A stretch of 64,000 nt of DNA from Microbacterium sp. TNHR37B. Its GTDB lineage: Bacteria > Actinomycetota > Actinomycetes > Actinomycetales > Microbacteriaceae. The notes beneath the pieces are model-generated. The model had not been told where the DNA came from, did no database searches, and saw nothing but the letters and a program-made list of their open reading frames with translations. The stretch covers positions 1,054,001-1,118,000 of the forward strand of contig NZ_LQGV01000003.1 of the NCBI RefSeq assembly GCF_001620065.1, given 5' to 3'. Made by a program: the position numbers and the translations under genes. Of this stretch, positions 53,101 to 63,166 are shown one piece after another (position 1 is the first letter of the stretch; every line of letters starts with the position of its first letter).

Positions 53101-55212
53101 AAGACGGCGACCGTGCTGTTCGGCGGCGGCGAGATCGACGCCGAGCTCTCCTTCACCGGGCTCGACGCCGCGACGTTCGGAAACCAGGTCGACGTGCAGG
53201 TGCAGCGCACGCAGTTCACGGGGCAGGAAGGCTTCGCGGGGCAGCCGCCGGTCATCCTCTCCACGCGCGTCGCCCTCGACGGCTCCGGCGGCGGCACCAT
53301 CACGGTCCCCAACGGAGACCCGATGGACGCCTACCGCGTGATCATCACTCCGGCCGTCGAGTCCGCCCCCGTGGTGGACGCGGCCTGGCAGACCCGCGTC
53401 GAGGCCGAGGCGACCACCCTCGCCGGCGGCGCGTCGGTCACGAGCCTCGCCACCAACGCGCAAGCGACGTCGGGCTTCAAGGACGTGCGCGGGTTCTCCA
53501 ACGCCGGCGCGTCGGCGACGTGGACGGTCGATGTTCCCCGTGACGGGACGTACCTGCTGGGCATCCAGTACGGCACGAACGATCGCCCCGACGGCACCAA
53601 CATGAAGTCGGGCCGTCACGCGCTCTTTGTCGACGGTGCGTTCGAGGACCTCGTGCAGTACACCTCGACGCTCAGCGTCACGTACAAGGGGCGGGTCGAG
53701 GTGCCCGTCACCCTGACCGCCGGCACGCACGCCCTCTCGCTCCGCGCGAGCCAGGACGGCACGACCGCCCTTCCCGGCAGCAACATCGCCCTCGACCGCT
53801 TCGACCTCACCGAGGCCACTACGGCGGAGAAGTCCACATATCCGGCGAACCTCGCCCGCCTCTCCGGCGACGCGACGGTGTCGTGGGGTGCGGGATCCTT
53901 CGGCGGACACGTGACCCTCGGTGCGGACGGCCAGGCGGCGTTCTACCTGGGTGCCGCCGAGGACGGCTACTACGACCTCACCGTCGAGTACGAGACGACC
54001 GAGGCGGTCGACCTCGGGGTCGAGCTGAACGATCGCGAGCTGAGCGGAATCGGTGCCGATGCCTCCGGGCGCTGGCAGACCACGGCCACCGTGCACGTGG
54101 CCCGCGGGATCCAGGAGCTGACGGTGGCGGGCGAGGGCGTGAAGGTGCGGGGCGTGACGCTGGTGCGCAACGTCGAGGCCGACGCGCGCGTCGTCACCAT
54201 CCAGGCCGAGGACCCGTCGGTGACGCGTTCTGCCGGCACGACCGTCGAGACGCCGGGAGCGACCTACGGGTCGAATGTTCAGGGACAGTACGTCGGGTGG
54301 CTCACCGCCGGCCGCACGCTCACCATCCCGCGGCCGGCCGACACCGAGGCGGGCCAGTACAACTTCCTGGTCCACTTCGGCAATGCCTCCCGGAACACCA
54401 CCCACCCCTACAACACCGACGGCATCAGCCGGCGGGCGACCATCACCGAGGTCGGGGGTGACCACAGCGCGACGGGGTACTTCCGGTACAACTACAGCTA
54501 CTTCAACTTCTGGTGGCAGAACGTCCCGCTCGACCTCACCACCGACGACGGCGCGCTGGTCGTGGGCAACCCCACCGGGGATGCGCCGAACATCGACGCG
54601 TTCCAGTTGGCTCCGCTGGTCGGTGCGCTGGTCACCGAGCGGTTGGACCCCGACACCGTCAAGCCCGTCGCCACGCTGGTGACGCCGACGACGAACGGTC
54701 CGTTCCGCACGCTGGATCTGCGGGTGGAGGCGACGGACGATCGCGGTCTGCAGCGGGTCGTGGCCAACATCTACAAGGACGGCACGCTGGTCAAGAGCAC
54801 GCAGACGGCGGCGGAGGGAAAGCGCGCGGCCACCCACGCGGCCACCGTGACCCTGCCCGACGGCGCCTACACGATCCGGTACAACGCGTCGGACCTCGCG
54901 GGGAACGTCGCGAAGACCGGCACGTTCGACGTGACGATCGACACGACGCCGCCGACCGCGACGATCAAGGACGGCGCCTCGTTCACCGTGAAAACCGGTG
55001 AGACCTACGATCTGATCTCGTTCAAGCTCCACGACGCGGGCAAGATCGACAAGGTCGTGCTCAACGGCAAGACGAAGGACCTGACCGACAACGTGTGGTC
55101 GGACGTGAACTTCCTCACGCCGCCGACGTTCGGTGCGGTGAAGGGAGAGAACACGCTCGTCGTGTTCGACGTCGCGGGCAACTCCCGGACGTACACGTTC
55201 ACGCTGAACTAA
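53101..55212 (+). pseudogene. 5'-truncated secreted glycoside-hydrolase-like / carbohydrate-binding protein
   Basis: About 703 residues remain in frame (KTATVLFGGGEIDAELSF onwards) without their own start or signal peptide. The first 80 residues resemble the C-terminal beta domain of a GH39-like or similar hydrolase. Two carbohydrate-binding (CBM6-like) modules follow (EAEATTLAGGASVTSLA..., VTIQAEDPSVTRSAGTTV...), then Ig-like domains (ATLVTPTTNGPF..., IDTTPPTATIKDG...) to TAA 55212. The catalytic domain and export signal were lost at the lysE junction. Confidence 0.75.
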
Positions 55213-55222
55213 CTCTCCTTCA

Positions 55223-55266
55223 CGACGAACGCCCGGTCCGCCCTCGCGCAGGCCGGGCGTTCGTCG
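55223..55266 (+). terminator. Strong intrinsic hairpin
   Basis: A 14-bp perfect stem CGACGAACGCCCGG / CCGGGCGTTCGTCG with a 16-base loop starts 10 bp after the stop of the truncated secreted-protein gene. It probably ended that gene's transcript before the rearrangement. Confidence 0.8.
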
Positions 55267-55292
55267 GTGTGAACGCGAACCTCGCCGGTCAC

Positions 55293-55336
55293 ATTCGCAT
55301 CAGGCACCCTCAGATGCGAATTTGGGGCACTAAACT
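55293..55336 (+). promoter_or_regulatory. Inverted repeat and leaderless promoter of the Fic gene
   Basis: A perfect 9-bp inverted repeat ATTCGCATC / GATGCGAAT (55293-55301, 55313-55321; 11-bp spacer) covers the -35 region. TAAACT (55331-55336) lies 7 bp before ATG 55344. A half-site CTCGCATCC follows just before the start. It looks like an operator for a repressor. Confidence 0.5.
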
Positions 55337-55343
55337 CGCATCC

Positions 55344-56555
55344 ATGAGGAACGCGAGCGCCCCGTGGCCGTCGCACGGAGTGGAGACGCTGCCCTGGCGG
55401 CAGCAGATGCGCGGCGGCACCCGCGAGGACCGGATGACGAACAGCGTTGACGCGACCATTCCCCCTTTCATCGCGGATCTCGACTACAGGCCGTCGATCG
55501 AGGAGATGAGCGCTTCCGAGCAGGCTCTCCTCGCCGTCGCACAGACGGACACCGAAGCCGAGGGGCATTCCGCCGCGCTCAGCCGCTTCATGGTGCGCAG
55601 TGAGTCGGTCGCCTCGTCGAAGATCGAGCGCATCACCGCATCCGCCGCCGATTACGCCAAGGCGATCGCGGGGAACCGCGGCAACCCCTCGGCAACGAGC
55701 ATGGTGGCCGCTTCCCGTGCGCTCCACGAGCTGATCACCACAGTCGGCGAGGCAGGCAGGTTCGACGTGACGTTCCTCACGGACGCGCACCGGGCGCTGA
55801 TGATGGACGACCCAGTCGAGGCCGCCTATGCCGGCCGATTTCGAGACATGCAGAACTGGATCGGGGGCAGCGACTACTCGCCTCGCGGTGCACTTCACAT
55901 TCCCCCCACGCCCGAGCGCGTGGCGGCGCTCATGGACGACCTCGTCGTGTACCTCAACCGGGACGACGTCCCCGCAATCGTCCAGGCGGCGATCGCTCAC
56001 GCTCAGTTCGAGTCCATCCATGCCTTCACCGACGGCAACGGTCGCATCGGCCGCGCTCTCGTGTCCGCCGTGCTGCGGCGTCGTGGTGTCACCAAGAACG
56101 CGGTCGTGCCGCTCGCTGGCGGACTGCTCTGCCGGCGCGACGACTACTTCGCCGCCCTCGGCTCGTATCGGCGGGGGGATCCGAGCCCGCTGATCCTCTT
56201 GTTCGCCCAGTCGGCACGCGTGGCCGCGGTGGCCTCGCGCGCCACCATCGCTCGGCTCAGGGCGATGCCGGACGAGTGGCGGGCCGAGCTGAAGCCCCGA
56301 GCGGGCAGCGTCGCCGACGTGCTGATCGACGCGTTCTACAACCACCCGGTCATGTCGGCACAGGAGATCGCCGCCGCCACCGCAGCGACCAGCACCAGTC
56401 AGCCGTATCGCGTCGTCGACCAGTGGGTGGACGCCGGCCTCCTGGTGGAGATCACCGGTCGCAAGAAGGACCGGGTCTGGGCGGCCCTCGAGGTCCTCGC
56501 CGAACTCGATGAGCTCGACCGGCGCATCCGCGACGCGATGGCCCTGGAGGGGTGA
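55344..56555 (+). CDS. Fic-domain protein (putative AMP-transferase)
   Basis: This 403-residue protein has the Fic motif HAFTDGNGRIGRAL from His226 (consensus HPFxDGNGR, Pro replaced by Ala). The N-terminal segment SESVASSKIERI resembles the inhibitory (S/T)xxxE helix of class II Fic proteins, so activity is probably self-restrained. A C-terminal winged-helix-like region (VMSAQEIAAATAATSTSQPYRVVDQWVDAGLL) may bind DNA. ATG 55344 fits a leaderless promoter, with an alternative at 55434. It stands alone, with no obvious antitoxin partner. Confidence 0.9.
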   Translation: MRNASAPWPSHGVETLPWRQQMRGGTREDRMTNSVDATIPPFIADLDYRPSIEEMSASEQALLAVAQTDTEAEGHSAALSRFMVRSESVASSKIERITASAADYAKAIAGNRGNPSATSMVAASRALHELITTVGEAGRFDVTFLTDAHRALMMDDPVEAAYAGRFRDMQNWIGGSDYSPRGALHIPPTPERVAALMDDLVVYLNRDDVPAIVQAAIAHAQFESIHAFTDGNGRIGRALVSAVLRRRGVTKNAVVPLAGGLLCRRDDYFAALGSYRRGDPSPLILLFAQSARVAAVASRATIARLRAMPDEWRAELKPRAGSVADVLIDAFYNHPVMSAQEIAAATAATSTSQPYRVVDQWVDAGLLVEITGRKKDRVWAALEVLAELDELDRRIRDAMALEG

Positions 56556-56570
56556 CCCGAGGCCAGGCTG

Positions 56571-57524
56571 CTAAGCAGTGCCGGTGTCGCGGGAGGTCGC
56601 GGGCGCGACACCCAGAGCATCGGGCGGCGAGTACGACTCCTTGATGATCGAGAGGTGGATCCACGACTCCATCCGGGTCACCGACTCGGCGCTGCGGATG
56701 TCGTCGGTCACGCGCCGGAGCGCCTCGAGGGAGTCGCCCGACAGGGTCACGAGCAGATCGAACGCGCCGATGCTCGTGGCGAGGAACTCCACCTCGGAGC
56801 GTCGGATCAGATCGGCGATGAGGGGGGCGGTGTCGCCGCTGACGTTGATCCCCATGCCGAGCGCGAGGCTCTGGGTCACGGTGTTGCGCTTGGGGACGGC
56901 GGTGATGCGGATCACGTGATCGGCGACGAGACGGCGGACGCGGGTGCGCGCAGTGGACTCGCTGATCCCCAGCTCCTGGCCGATCGCGGTGAACGACGCC
57001 CGCCCATCGGCCTGCAGGATGCCGATGATCCGCTGGTCGAGACCATCGAGCACGGTGCGCTGAGGCCGGCTGTCGAGCGACGAGTACGGACTCTTGTGCA
57101 CGTCGACGTACAGAAGCGTCGTCACGTGGGTGATGCCGGGGATCGCCCGGATGCGGGCGATGGCGTCGAACATCTCGCTCTGACCGCGCGAACGTACCTC
57201 GACGACCAGGTCGTGCGGACCGCTCGTGATCGTCACGAGCGACGTGTCCGCCAAGGCGGTGAGAGCGTGCGCGACCTCCCGCGGTGAGCGGTCGATGTGC
57301 ACGGCGAGGTGACAGAGGGTCTGGAGCCCGAGAACGGCGGGATCGGCGACCGCGGTGACGGTCACGTGACCCTCGGTCACCAGCCGTCGCAGGCGCTCGC
57401 GGACGACGGGTCGCGGCACCCCCAGACGGCGTGCGAGCGAGCTGATCGACGCCCTCCCGTCGGTGCGCAGCAGACCGATCAGGGCGTCGTCGAGTGATCG
57501 GGTTCCACGCGCCACGTGCTCCAT
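56571..57524 (-). CDS. Two-domain Lrp/AsnC-family regulator
   Basis: This 317-residue protein contains two Lrp/AsnC units in tandem. Each has a helix-turn-helix (LDDALIGLLRTDGRASISSLARRLGVPRPVVRERLRRLV, and LDQRIIGILQADGRASFTAIGQELGISESTARTRVRRLV) and a following RAM/ligand-like domain. Canonical Lrp is half this size. It is transcribed away from the ABC-transporter operon and is the likely amino-acid-responsive regulator of it. Confidence 0.9.
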   Translation of the reverse strand: MEHVARGTRSLDDALIGLLRTDGRASISSLARRLGVPRPVVRERLRRLVTEGHVTVTAVADPAVLGLQTLCHLAVHIDRSPREVAHALTALADTSLVTITSGPHDLVVEVRSRGQSEMFDAIARIRAIPGITHVTTLLYVDVHKSPYSSLDSRPQRTVLDGLDQRIIGILQADGRASFTAIGQELGISESTARTRVRRLVADHVIRITAVPKRNTVTQSLALGMGINVSGDTAPLIADLIRRSEVEFLATSIGAFDLLVTLSGDSLEALRRVTDDIRSAESVTRMESWIHLSIIKESYSPPDALGVAPATSRDTGTA

Positions 57525-57601
57525 CCTGACCCCCTGATCCCGCCGCCGACAGCGCTTCTGGCCGTCCGAAACACTCTAGAAACAGGGATTTTACGGCCCG
57601 A

Positions 57602-57636
57602 TTCTGTTCGGGTGCGATAACAGAAGCGCACCCGAA
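57602..57636. promoter_or_regulatory. Nested inverted repeats between lrp-like gene and transporter operon
   Basis: A perfect 10-bp repeat TTCGGGTGCG / CGCACCCGAA (57607-57616, 57627-57636) overlaps a 7-bp repeat TTCTGTT / AACAGAA (57602-57608, 57619-57625). The spacing of about 20 bp between half-site centres suits an Lrp/AsnC-type dimer. The rest of the 284-bp gap shows no gene. Confidence 0.5.
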
Positions 57637-57808
57637 CCCCTCCGAGCGTCCGCGACTGCTCGGGAACAGGCCGACTTCGCGACCGAATCCGCAACGAGGA
57701 GTGCTGCCCATCGCCGATATGGGCGGGACCGGGGGCGCGCCGTACCTAGCATGATCGTCATCCGTGAGCTCCACAGCGGACCCTTGCACCCGACCGAGAG
57801 AAGTCAGC

Positions 57809-58660
57809 ATGAAGAAGCTCACCGCCGTCGGCGTCGCGGCCCTTGCCGCCACGCTCGCCCTTGCCGGTTGTTCCTCGACCGCGCCGGAATCCCCCGCCAG
57901 CAACGCCTCCTCCGTCGCCGCCGGCGCCGAGGCCCCCGACGGCCTCGTCGACAGCAGCACCGTCACGTTCTGCATCGACCCCGAGTATCCGCCGCTGGAG
58001 TACTACGAGAACGGCACCGACGGCGAGATCATCGGTTTCGACGCTGACGCCGCCCGTGCGATCGCCGCCTACTGGGGCAAGGAGGCGACCTTCGAGGTCA
58101 CGACCTTCGAGGGCTTGCAGCCCGGCATCCAGGCCGCGCGCTGCGACATCATCCCCGGCGGCCTGTACATGAGCGAGTCGCGCCTGGAGGTGCTGGACGG
58201 CGTGCAGTACATGCAGACCGGCCCCGCGCTCATCGTCCGCGCCGACGACGACACCGACTACACGAAGAACAGCGATCTGTGCGGTCTGACGATCTCGGGC
58301 CAGAGCGGATCGGAGAACTCCACGGTCGCCGAGCAGATCGCCTCCGAGTGCGGAAGCGGCACGTCGGTGGACCAGTACCCGAAGACCGCCGACACGGTCG
58401 TGGCCGTCGTCAACGGGAGCGCCGACGCGCTCATCGAGACCGACGTCGCCGCCGCCGACATCGTCGCGCGCTCGAACGGCCAGCTGCGCCTCGTGAGCGG
58501 GTTCTTCCCGCCGAGCACCCAGTTCGGCATGTTCCTGGCGAAGGACAGCCCCGTCACCGAGCCGCTGCGCGAGGCGCTGAAGGCCCTGTACGACGACGGG
58601 ACGCTCGCCAAGATCGCCGAGACGTACAACCTCGAGGCCTCCAACCTCGTCGTCGACTGA
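57809..58660 (+). CDS. Amino-acid ABC transporter substrate-binding lipoprotein
   Basis: This 283-residue protein starts at ATG 57809, with lipobox LALAGC at about residue 20. The family-3 solute-binding fold shows VTFCIDPEYPPLEYYENGTDGEIIGFDADAARAIA, the hinge region QAARCDIIPGGLYMSESRLE, and QTGPALIV. This subfamily binds polar or basic amino acids. Its place before an AruI-like gene suggests arginine or a guanidino compound, which is an inference. Confidence 0.88.
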   Translation: MKKLTAVGVAALAATLALAGCSSTAPESPASNASSVAAGAEAPDGLVDSSTVTFCIDPEYPPLEYYENGTDGEIIGFDADAARAIAAYWGKEATFEVTTFEGLQPGIQAARCDIIPGGLYMSESRLEVLDGVQYMQTGPALIVRADDDTDYTKNSDLCGLTISGQSGSENSTVAEQIASECGSGTSVDQYPKTADTVVAVVNGSADALIETDVAAADIVARSNGQLRLVSGFFPPSTQFGMFLAKDSPVTEPLREALKALYDDGTLAKIAETYNLEASNLVVD

Positions 58661-58742
58661 CCGGTCGGGAGTGCGGCCGTCGCGCCGCACTCCCGCCCCC
58701 ACCTCCCTCGCCCACCCACCGGATCCCGAAAGGAGCGCCGTG

Positions 58743-59900
58743 ATGACGACAACGACCCAGGCCACCGGCTCTCGTCGTTCGCACGCGCTCGTGTTCGACG
58801 ACCGCGTCGACCTCGAGCCGCGCGTGCGGCCCACTGACGTGCGCGCCCCGGGACCGGGGGAAGTGCGGGTGCGGATGCGTGCGGCCGGCGTATGCCACTC
58901 AGATCTGCACGCCATCAACGGCGACTGGCCCACGGGTCAGCGCGTCGTGCTCGGTCACGAAGGTGCCGGAGCGGTGGACGCGATCGGTCCCGGGGTCTCC
59001 GACCTCAGCGTCGGCGACCTCGTCTCCCTCAACTGGTACGCCTCGTGCCTCACGTGCGCCGCCTGCCTGCGCGATCGTCCGTGGCTGTGCGCACAGAGCC
59101 CTGCGGTCTCGAACACCCTTCCCGGCGGGCTCACCGCGACGAGCGACGACGCATCGGGTGAGGAGGTGTGGCCGTACCTGGGCGTCGGAGCGTTCGCCGA
59201 GTACGTCGTCGTTCCCGCCCATGCTGCGATCGCCCTGCCCGCGGAGGTCCCCGCCGCCGTCGCCGCGATCGTCGGATGCTCGGTGACCACGGGTTACGGC
59301 GCCGTCGTGCACACCGCCGCGGTGGAACCGGGAGAGTCCGCCGTCGTGGTGGGCTGCGGCGGCGTCGGACAGGCCATCATCCTCACTCTGGCGCTGCGGG
59401 GTGCGAGCCGGATCGTCGCCGTGGATCGCTCGCCGGAGAAGCTCGACGCTGCTCGCGCGGCCGGGGCGACCGACCTCGTCCTCGCCGACGGCGACGAGCG
59501 CGACCGTCTGCACGCCCTCCTGCCGGAAGGCGCCGACGTCGCCTTCGACGCGATCGGAGCCCCCGCCGTGTCCGGCTACCTTCCCCGCCATGTCGTGTCG
59601 GGCGGGCGCTGCGTGCTCGTCGGCATGCCGCGCGTGGACGGCACCGCCGAGATCGACACCTGGGACCTCGTCACCCGCGGTGTCACGCTGATCGGCTGCA
59701 ACTACGGCTCGTCCGTGCCGCGGCGCGACTTCCCCGCAATAGCCGCGCTCTACCTCGACGGGCGACTGCCGCTCGACCTCCTGCTCGGACCCCACATCTC
59801 CCTGGACGCCGCCACCGAGGCGATCCGCGCCCTCCCCAGCCACGGCGGCGGCCGCATCGTCGTCGACCTCGACGCCCGAACCGCGAACGGAACCCCATGA
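58743..59900 (+). CDS. Zinc-dependent alcohol dehydrogenase (MDR family)
   Basis: This 385-residue medium-chain dehydrogenase has catalytic-zinc residues in [12 protein letters not shown] and GHEGAGAV, and structural-zinc cysteines in [15 protein letters not shown]. The Rossmann motif is [13 protein letters not shown], with acidic [11 protein letters not shown] indicating NAD(H). It is a class III-like/benzyl-alcohol-type layout. In this operon it may convert the aldehyde made by the downstream decarboxylase, for example a guanidino-aldehyde to its alcohol or acid. Its stop overlaps the permease start. Confidence 0.88.
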   Translation: MTTTTQATGSRRSHALVFDDRVDLEPRVRPTDVRAPGPGEVRVRMRAAGVCHSDLHAINGDWPTGQRVVLGHEGAGAVDAIGPGVSDLSVGDLVSLNWYASCLTCAACLRDRPWLCAQSPAVSNTLPGGLTATSDDASGEEVWPYLGVGAFAEYVVVPAHAAIALPAEVPAAVAAIVGCSVTTGYGAVVHTAAVEPGESAVVVGCGGVGQAIILTLALRGASRIVAVDRSPEKLDAARAAGATDLVLADGDERDRLHALLPEGADVAFDAIGAPAVSGYLPRHVVSGGRCVLVGMPRVDGTAEIDTWDLVTRGVTLIGCNYGSSVPRRDFPAIAALYLDGRLPLDLLLGPHISLDAATEAIRALPSHGGGRIVVDLDARTANGTP

Positions 59901-60678
59901 CCTTCGACGTCCAGATCTTCCTCCAGCAGGTCTTCTCGCAGGCGTTCCTCAACGGCGCCTTCCTCTCCATCTCGGTGGCGGTGCTGTCGCAGATCGCCGC
60001 GATCGTGCTCGGCTTCCTGCTGGCGCTCGCGACGATGGGGAAGAACGCGGTGCTGCGCGCCGTCGCCCGCGTGTACATCTGGTTGTTCCGTGCAATCCCC
60101 GCCCTGCTCGTGCTGCTGCTGCTGTGGAACGCGGCGCCGCAGCTGATCCCCGCGTTCCGGCAGAGCTGGTACTCCCCGTTCCTGGCGGCGGTGATCGGTC
60201 TGGCGCTCACCGAAGCCGCGTTCATGGCAGAGATCATCCGCTCGGCGATGCAGAGCGTCGACGACGGTCAGGCCCTCGCCGCCCGCGCCCTCGGGATGAA
60301 GCCGGTCTCGGTGCTGTTCAAGGTCACCCTGCCGCAGGCCATCCGGGTGGCCATCCCGCCCACCGGGAACGAGTTCATCGCGATGGTGAAGTACACCTCG
60401 CTCGCGAGCGTGATCTCCCTGCGCGAGCTGCTCACCACGGCGCAGCTGGGGGTATCGACGACCTTCCGGTACGCCGAGTACTACGCCGCCGCGACCGTCT
60501 ACTACCTCGTGATCGTCTCGGTCCTGATGATCCTGCAGAACCGGCTGGAGCGGCGATACCGCTGGACCAGCCCCAAGCGCAAGCGGAGGTCGGCCGTGAA
60601 CACCGGATCCATCCCCACCATCGACCTGGGCGGCGTCGCCGTCCCGGCCGCCGAACAGCGCAAGGAGGCGGGCGTTCG

Positions 60679-60682
<4 letters not shown>
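59897..60682 (+). CDS. Amino-acid ABC transporter permease
   Basis: This 261-residue protein has five helices in the HisMQ-type permease pattern ([42 protein letters not shown]). The EAA loop binding the ATPase reads [26 protein letters not shown]. Only one permease gene is present, so it would act as a homodimer. ATG 59897 overlaps the dehydrogenase stop. A soluble tail of about 40 residues follows the last helix. Confidence 0.9.
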
Positions 60683-61482
<800 letters not shown>

Positions 61483-61570
61483 GCCGCGCAACACACCCGC
61501 GCACCGCGCCGCTCCCACCCGCGCACCGCGCACGACCCGCCGTCCCCGGCGACGAGAGAGACAGAGAGTC

Positions 61571-63154
61571 ATGAGATTCGGAGAAGGAGTCACGCGCCTC
61601 CTCGCCGACTACGGTGTGGACACCGTCTTCGGCATCCCCGGTGTGCACACGATCGAGATCTACCGCGGGCTGCGCGACGCCGGCATCGCCTCGCACCCCG
61701 CCCGCCACGAGCAGGGCGTCGGCTTCATGGCTGACGCGTATGCGCGGCAGACGGGACGCCCCGGCGTCGCCCTCCTGGTGACCGGACCCGGTCTCCTCAA
61801 CGCCCTCACCCCGCTCGCCCAGGCGTGGCACGACTCGGTGCCGCTCCTCTTCCTCGCTGCCGACACCGACACCGCCCTCGCCGGCCGCCGCCGTGGCCCC
61901 CTGCACGATGTGCGAGATCAGACGGCGGCAGCCGCCGGGGTGAGCGACCACGTGTGGCGCGTGACCGATCCCGTCGAGTTCCCCGCCGTCCTCGCCGCCG
62001 CCTGGGCCGCGATGACCACCGGCCGTCCCGGCCCTGCGGTCATCTCCCTCCCGATCGACGTGCTGGAACGCGAGATCGCGGCACCGTTCACACGGCTTCC
62101 GCTTCCCTCGGCGACGCCCGAGCCTGACCCCGCGACGCTCGCCGAGGCGACCCGCGTGCTGTCGTCGGCGATCAGGCCCGCGATCCTCGCCGGTGGCGGC
62201 AGCCGTGGAGCCGAGGTGGCCCGGCTCGCCGAGTCCCTGGACGCGCCCGTCGTCACCACCGGCAACGCGGCGGGGGTGCTGGCCCCCGCACATCCGCTGA
62301 ACGTCGGGGTGCTCCTGCCGTTCGCCGGCGCGCAGAGGCTCCTCGCCGAGGCCGACGTCGTGCTCGCGATCGGCACCGAGTTCTCCGAGACCGACGTGTT
62401 GTACTCGGGACGGCCGATCCAGATCGACGGAACGCTCGTGCGCGTCGACGTCGACCCCGATGCCCTCCACGTTCCCTTCCCCGCCGACGTCGCGGTGCTC
62501 GGCGATGCGGCGACGGTCGTGGCGGCGCTCGCCGAGAGCGCGTCACGCCCTGCCGACGATGGGGCGACGCGCGCCGCCGACGCTCGCGCCAACGTCGCGT
62601 GGACGACGCAGTCCGAGGGCCACGCGCCGTGGATCGACGCGATCGTCGCCGCCACTCCCGCCGACGCGGTCACGGTGCTCGACTCCACCCAGCTCGCCTA
62701 CACGCTCCACCAGATGGTCGTGCCGAGCTCTCCCACCGCCCGCATCGCCACCTACGGCCTCGGCACCCTCGGAGCCGCCGTGCCGATGGCGGTCGGGGCG
62801 GCCATCGCCGAGCCGGAGCGCCCCGTCCTCGCGATCGCGGGTGACGGCGGTGTGCTGTTCTCGCTCCCCGAGCTCGCCACCGCCGTCGATCTCGGCCGCC
62901 AGTTCACGCTGCTGATCTGGGACAACCGCGGCTACGGCGAGATCCGCGACTCGTTCGACCGGGCCGGCGCCGAACGCATCGACACCGAGGTCACCGCCCA
63001 CGACCACGCCGCGATCGCTCGCGGCTTCGGCGCCCATGCCGTGACCGTCGACACCCCCGACGAACTCGCCACCGCCCTGCGCGACGCGTTCGACTCCGCC
63101 GGAGCGACCGTCATCGTCGCCCGTGAACCCTCCGCCGTCGCGGCCACCGTCTGA
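61571..63154 (+). CDS. ThDP-dependent decarboxylase, AruI-like (5-guanidino-2-oxopentanoate decarboxylase)
   Basis: This 527-residue acetolactate-synthase-family protein has the N-terminal Pyr domain with GVDTVFGIPGVHTIEIYRGL and the cofactor glutamate in ARHEQGVGFMADAYAR. A central FAD-like domain follows, then the PP domain with GDGGVLFSLPELATAVDL...WDNRGYGEI. FGIPGVHT-EIYRGL is characteristic of AruI, which decarboxylates 2-ketoarginine to 4-guanidinobutanal. A GAGAGACAGAGAG stretch lies before the ATG. The substrate is inferred from family resemblance and neighbours. Confidence 0.82.
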   Translation: MRFGEGVTRLLADYGVDTVFGIPGVHTIEIYRGLRDAGIASHPARHEQGVGFMADAYARQTGRPGVALLVTGPGLLNALTPLAQAWHDSVPLLFLAADTDTALAGRRRGPLHDVRDQTAAAAGVSDHVWRVTDPVEFPAVLAAAWAAMTTGRPGPAVISLPIDVLEREIAAPFTRLPLPSATPEPDPATLAEATRVLSSAIRPAILAGGGSRGAEVARLAESLDAPVVTTGNAAGVLAPAHPLNVGVLLPFAGAQRLLAEADVVLAIGTEFSETDVLYSGRPIQIDGTLVRVDVDPDALHVPFPADVAVLGDAATVVAALAESASRPADDGATRAADARANVAWTTQSEGHAPWIDAIVAATPADAVTVLDSTQLAYTLHQMVVPSSPTARIATYGLGTLGAAVPMAVGAAIAEPERPVLAIAGDGGVLFSLPELATAVDLGRQFTLLIWDNRGYGEIRDSFDRAGAERIDTEVTAHDHAAIARGFGAHAVTVDTPDELATALRDAFDSAGATVIVAREPSAVAATV

Positions 63155-63166
63155 GAGAGGACCGTC

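Noticed and set aside
53083..55032. 649-codon minus-strand open frame opposite the secreted-protein fragment
   Set aside because: It is a shadow frame. The plus strand shows recognisable carbohydrate-binding and Ig-like domains and is followed by a strong terminator.
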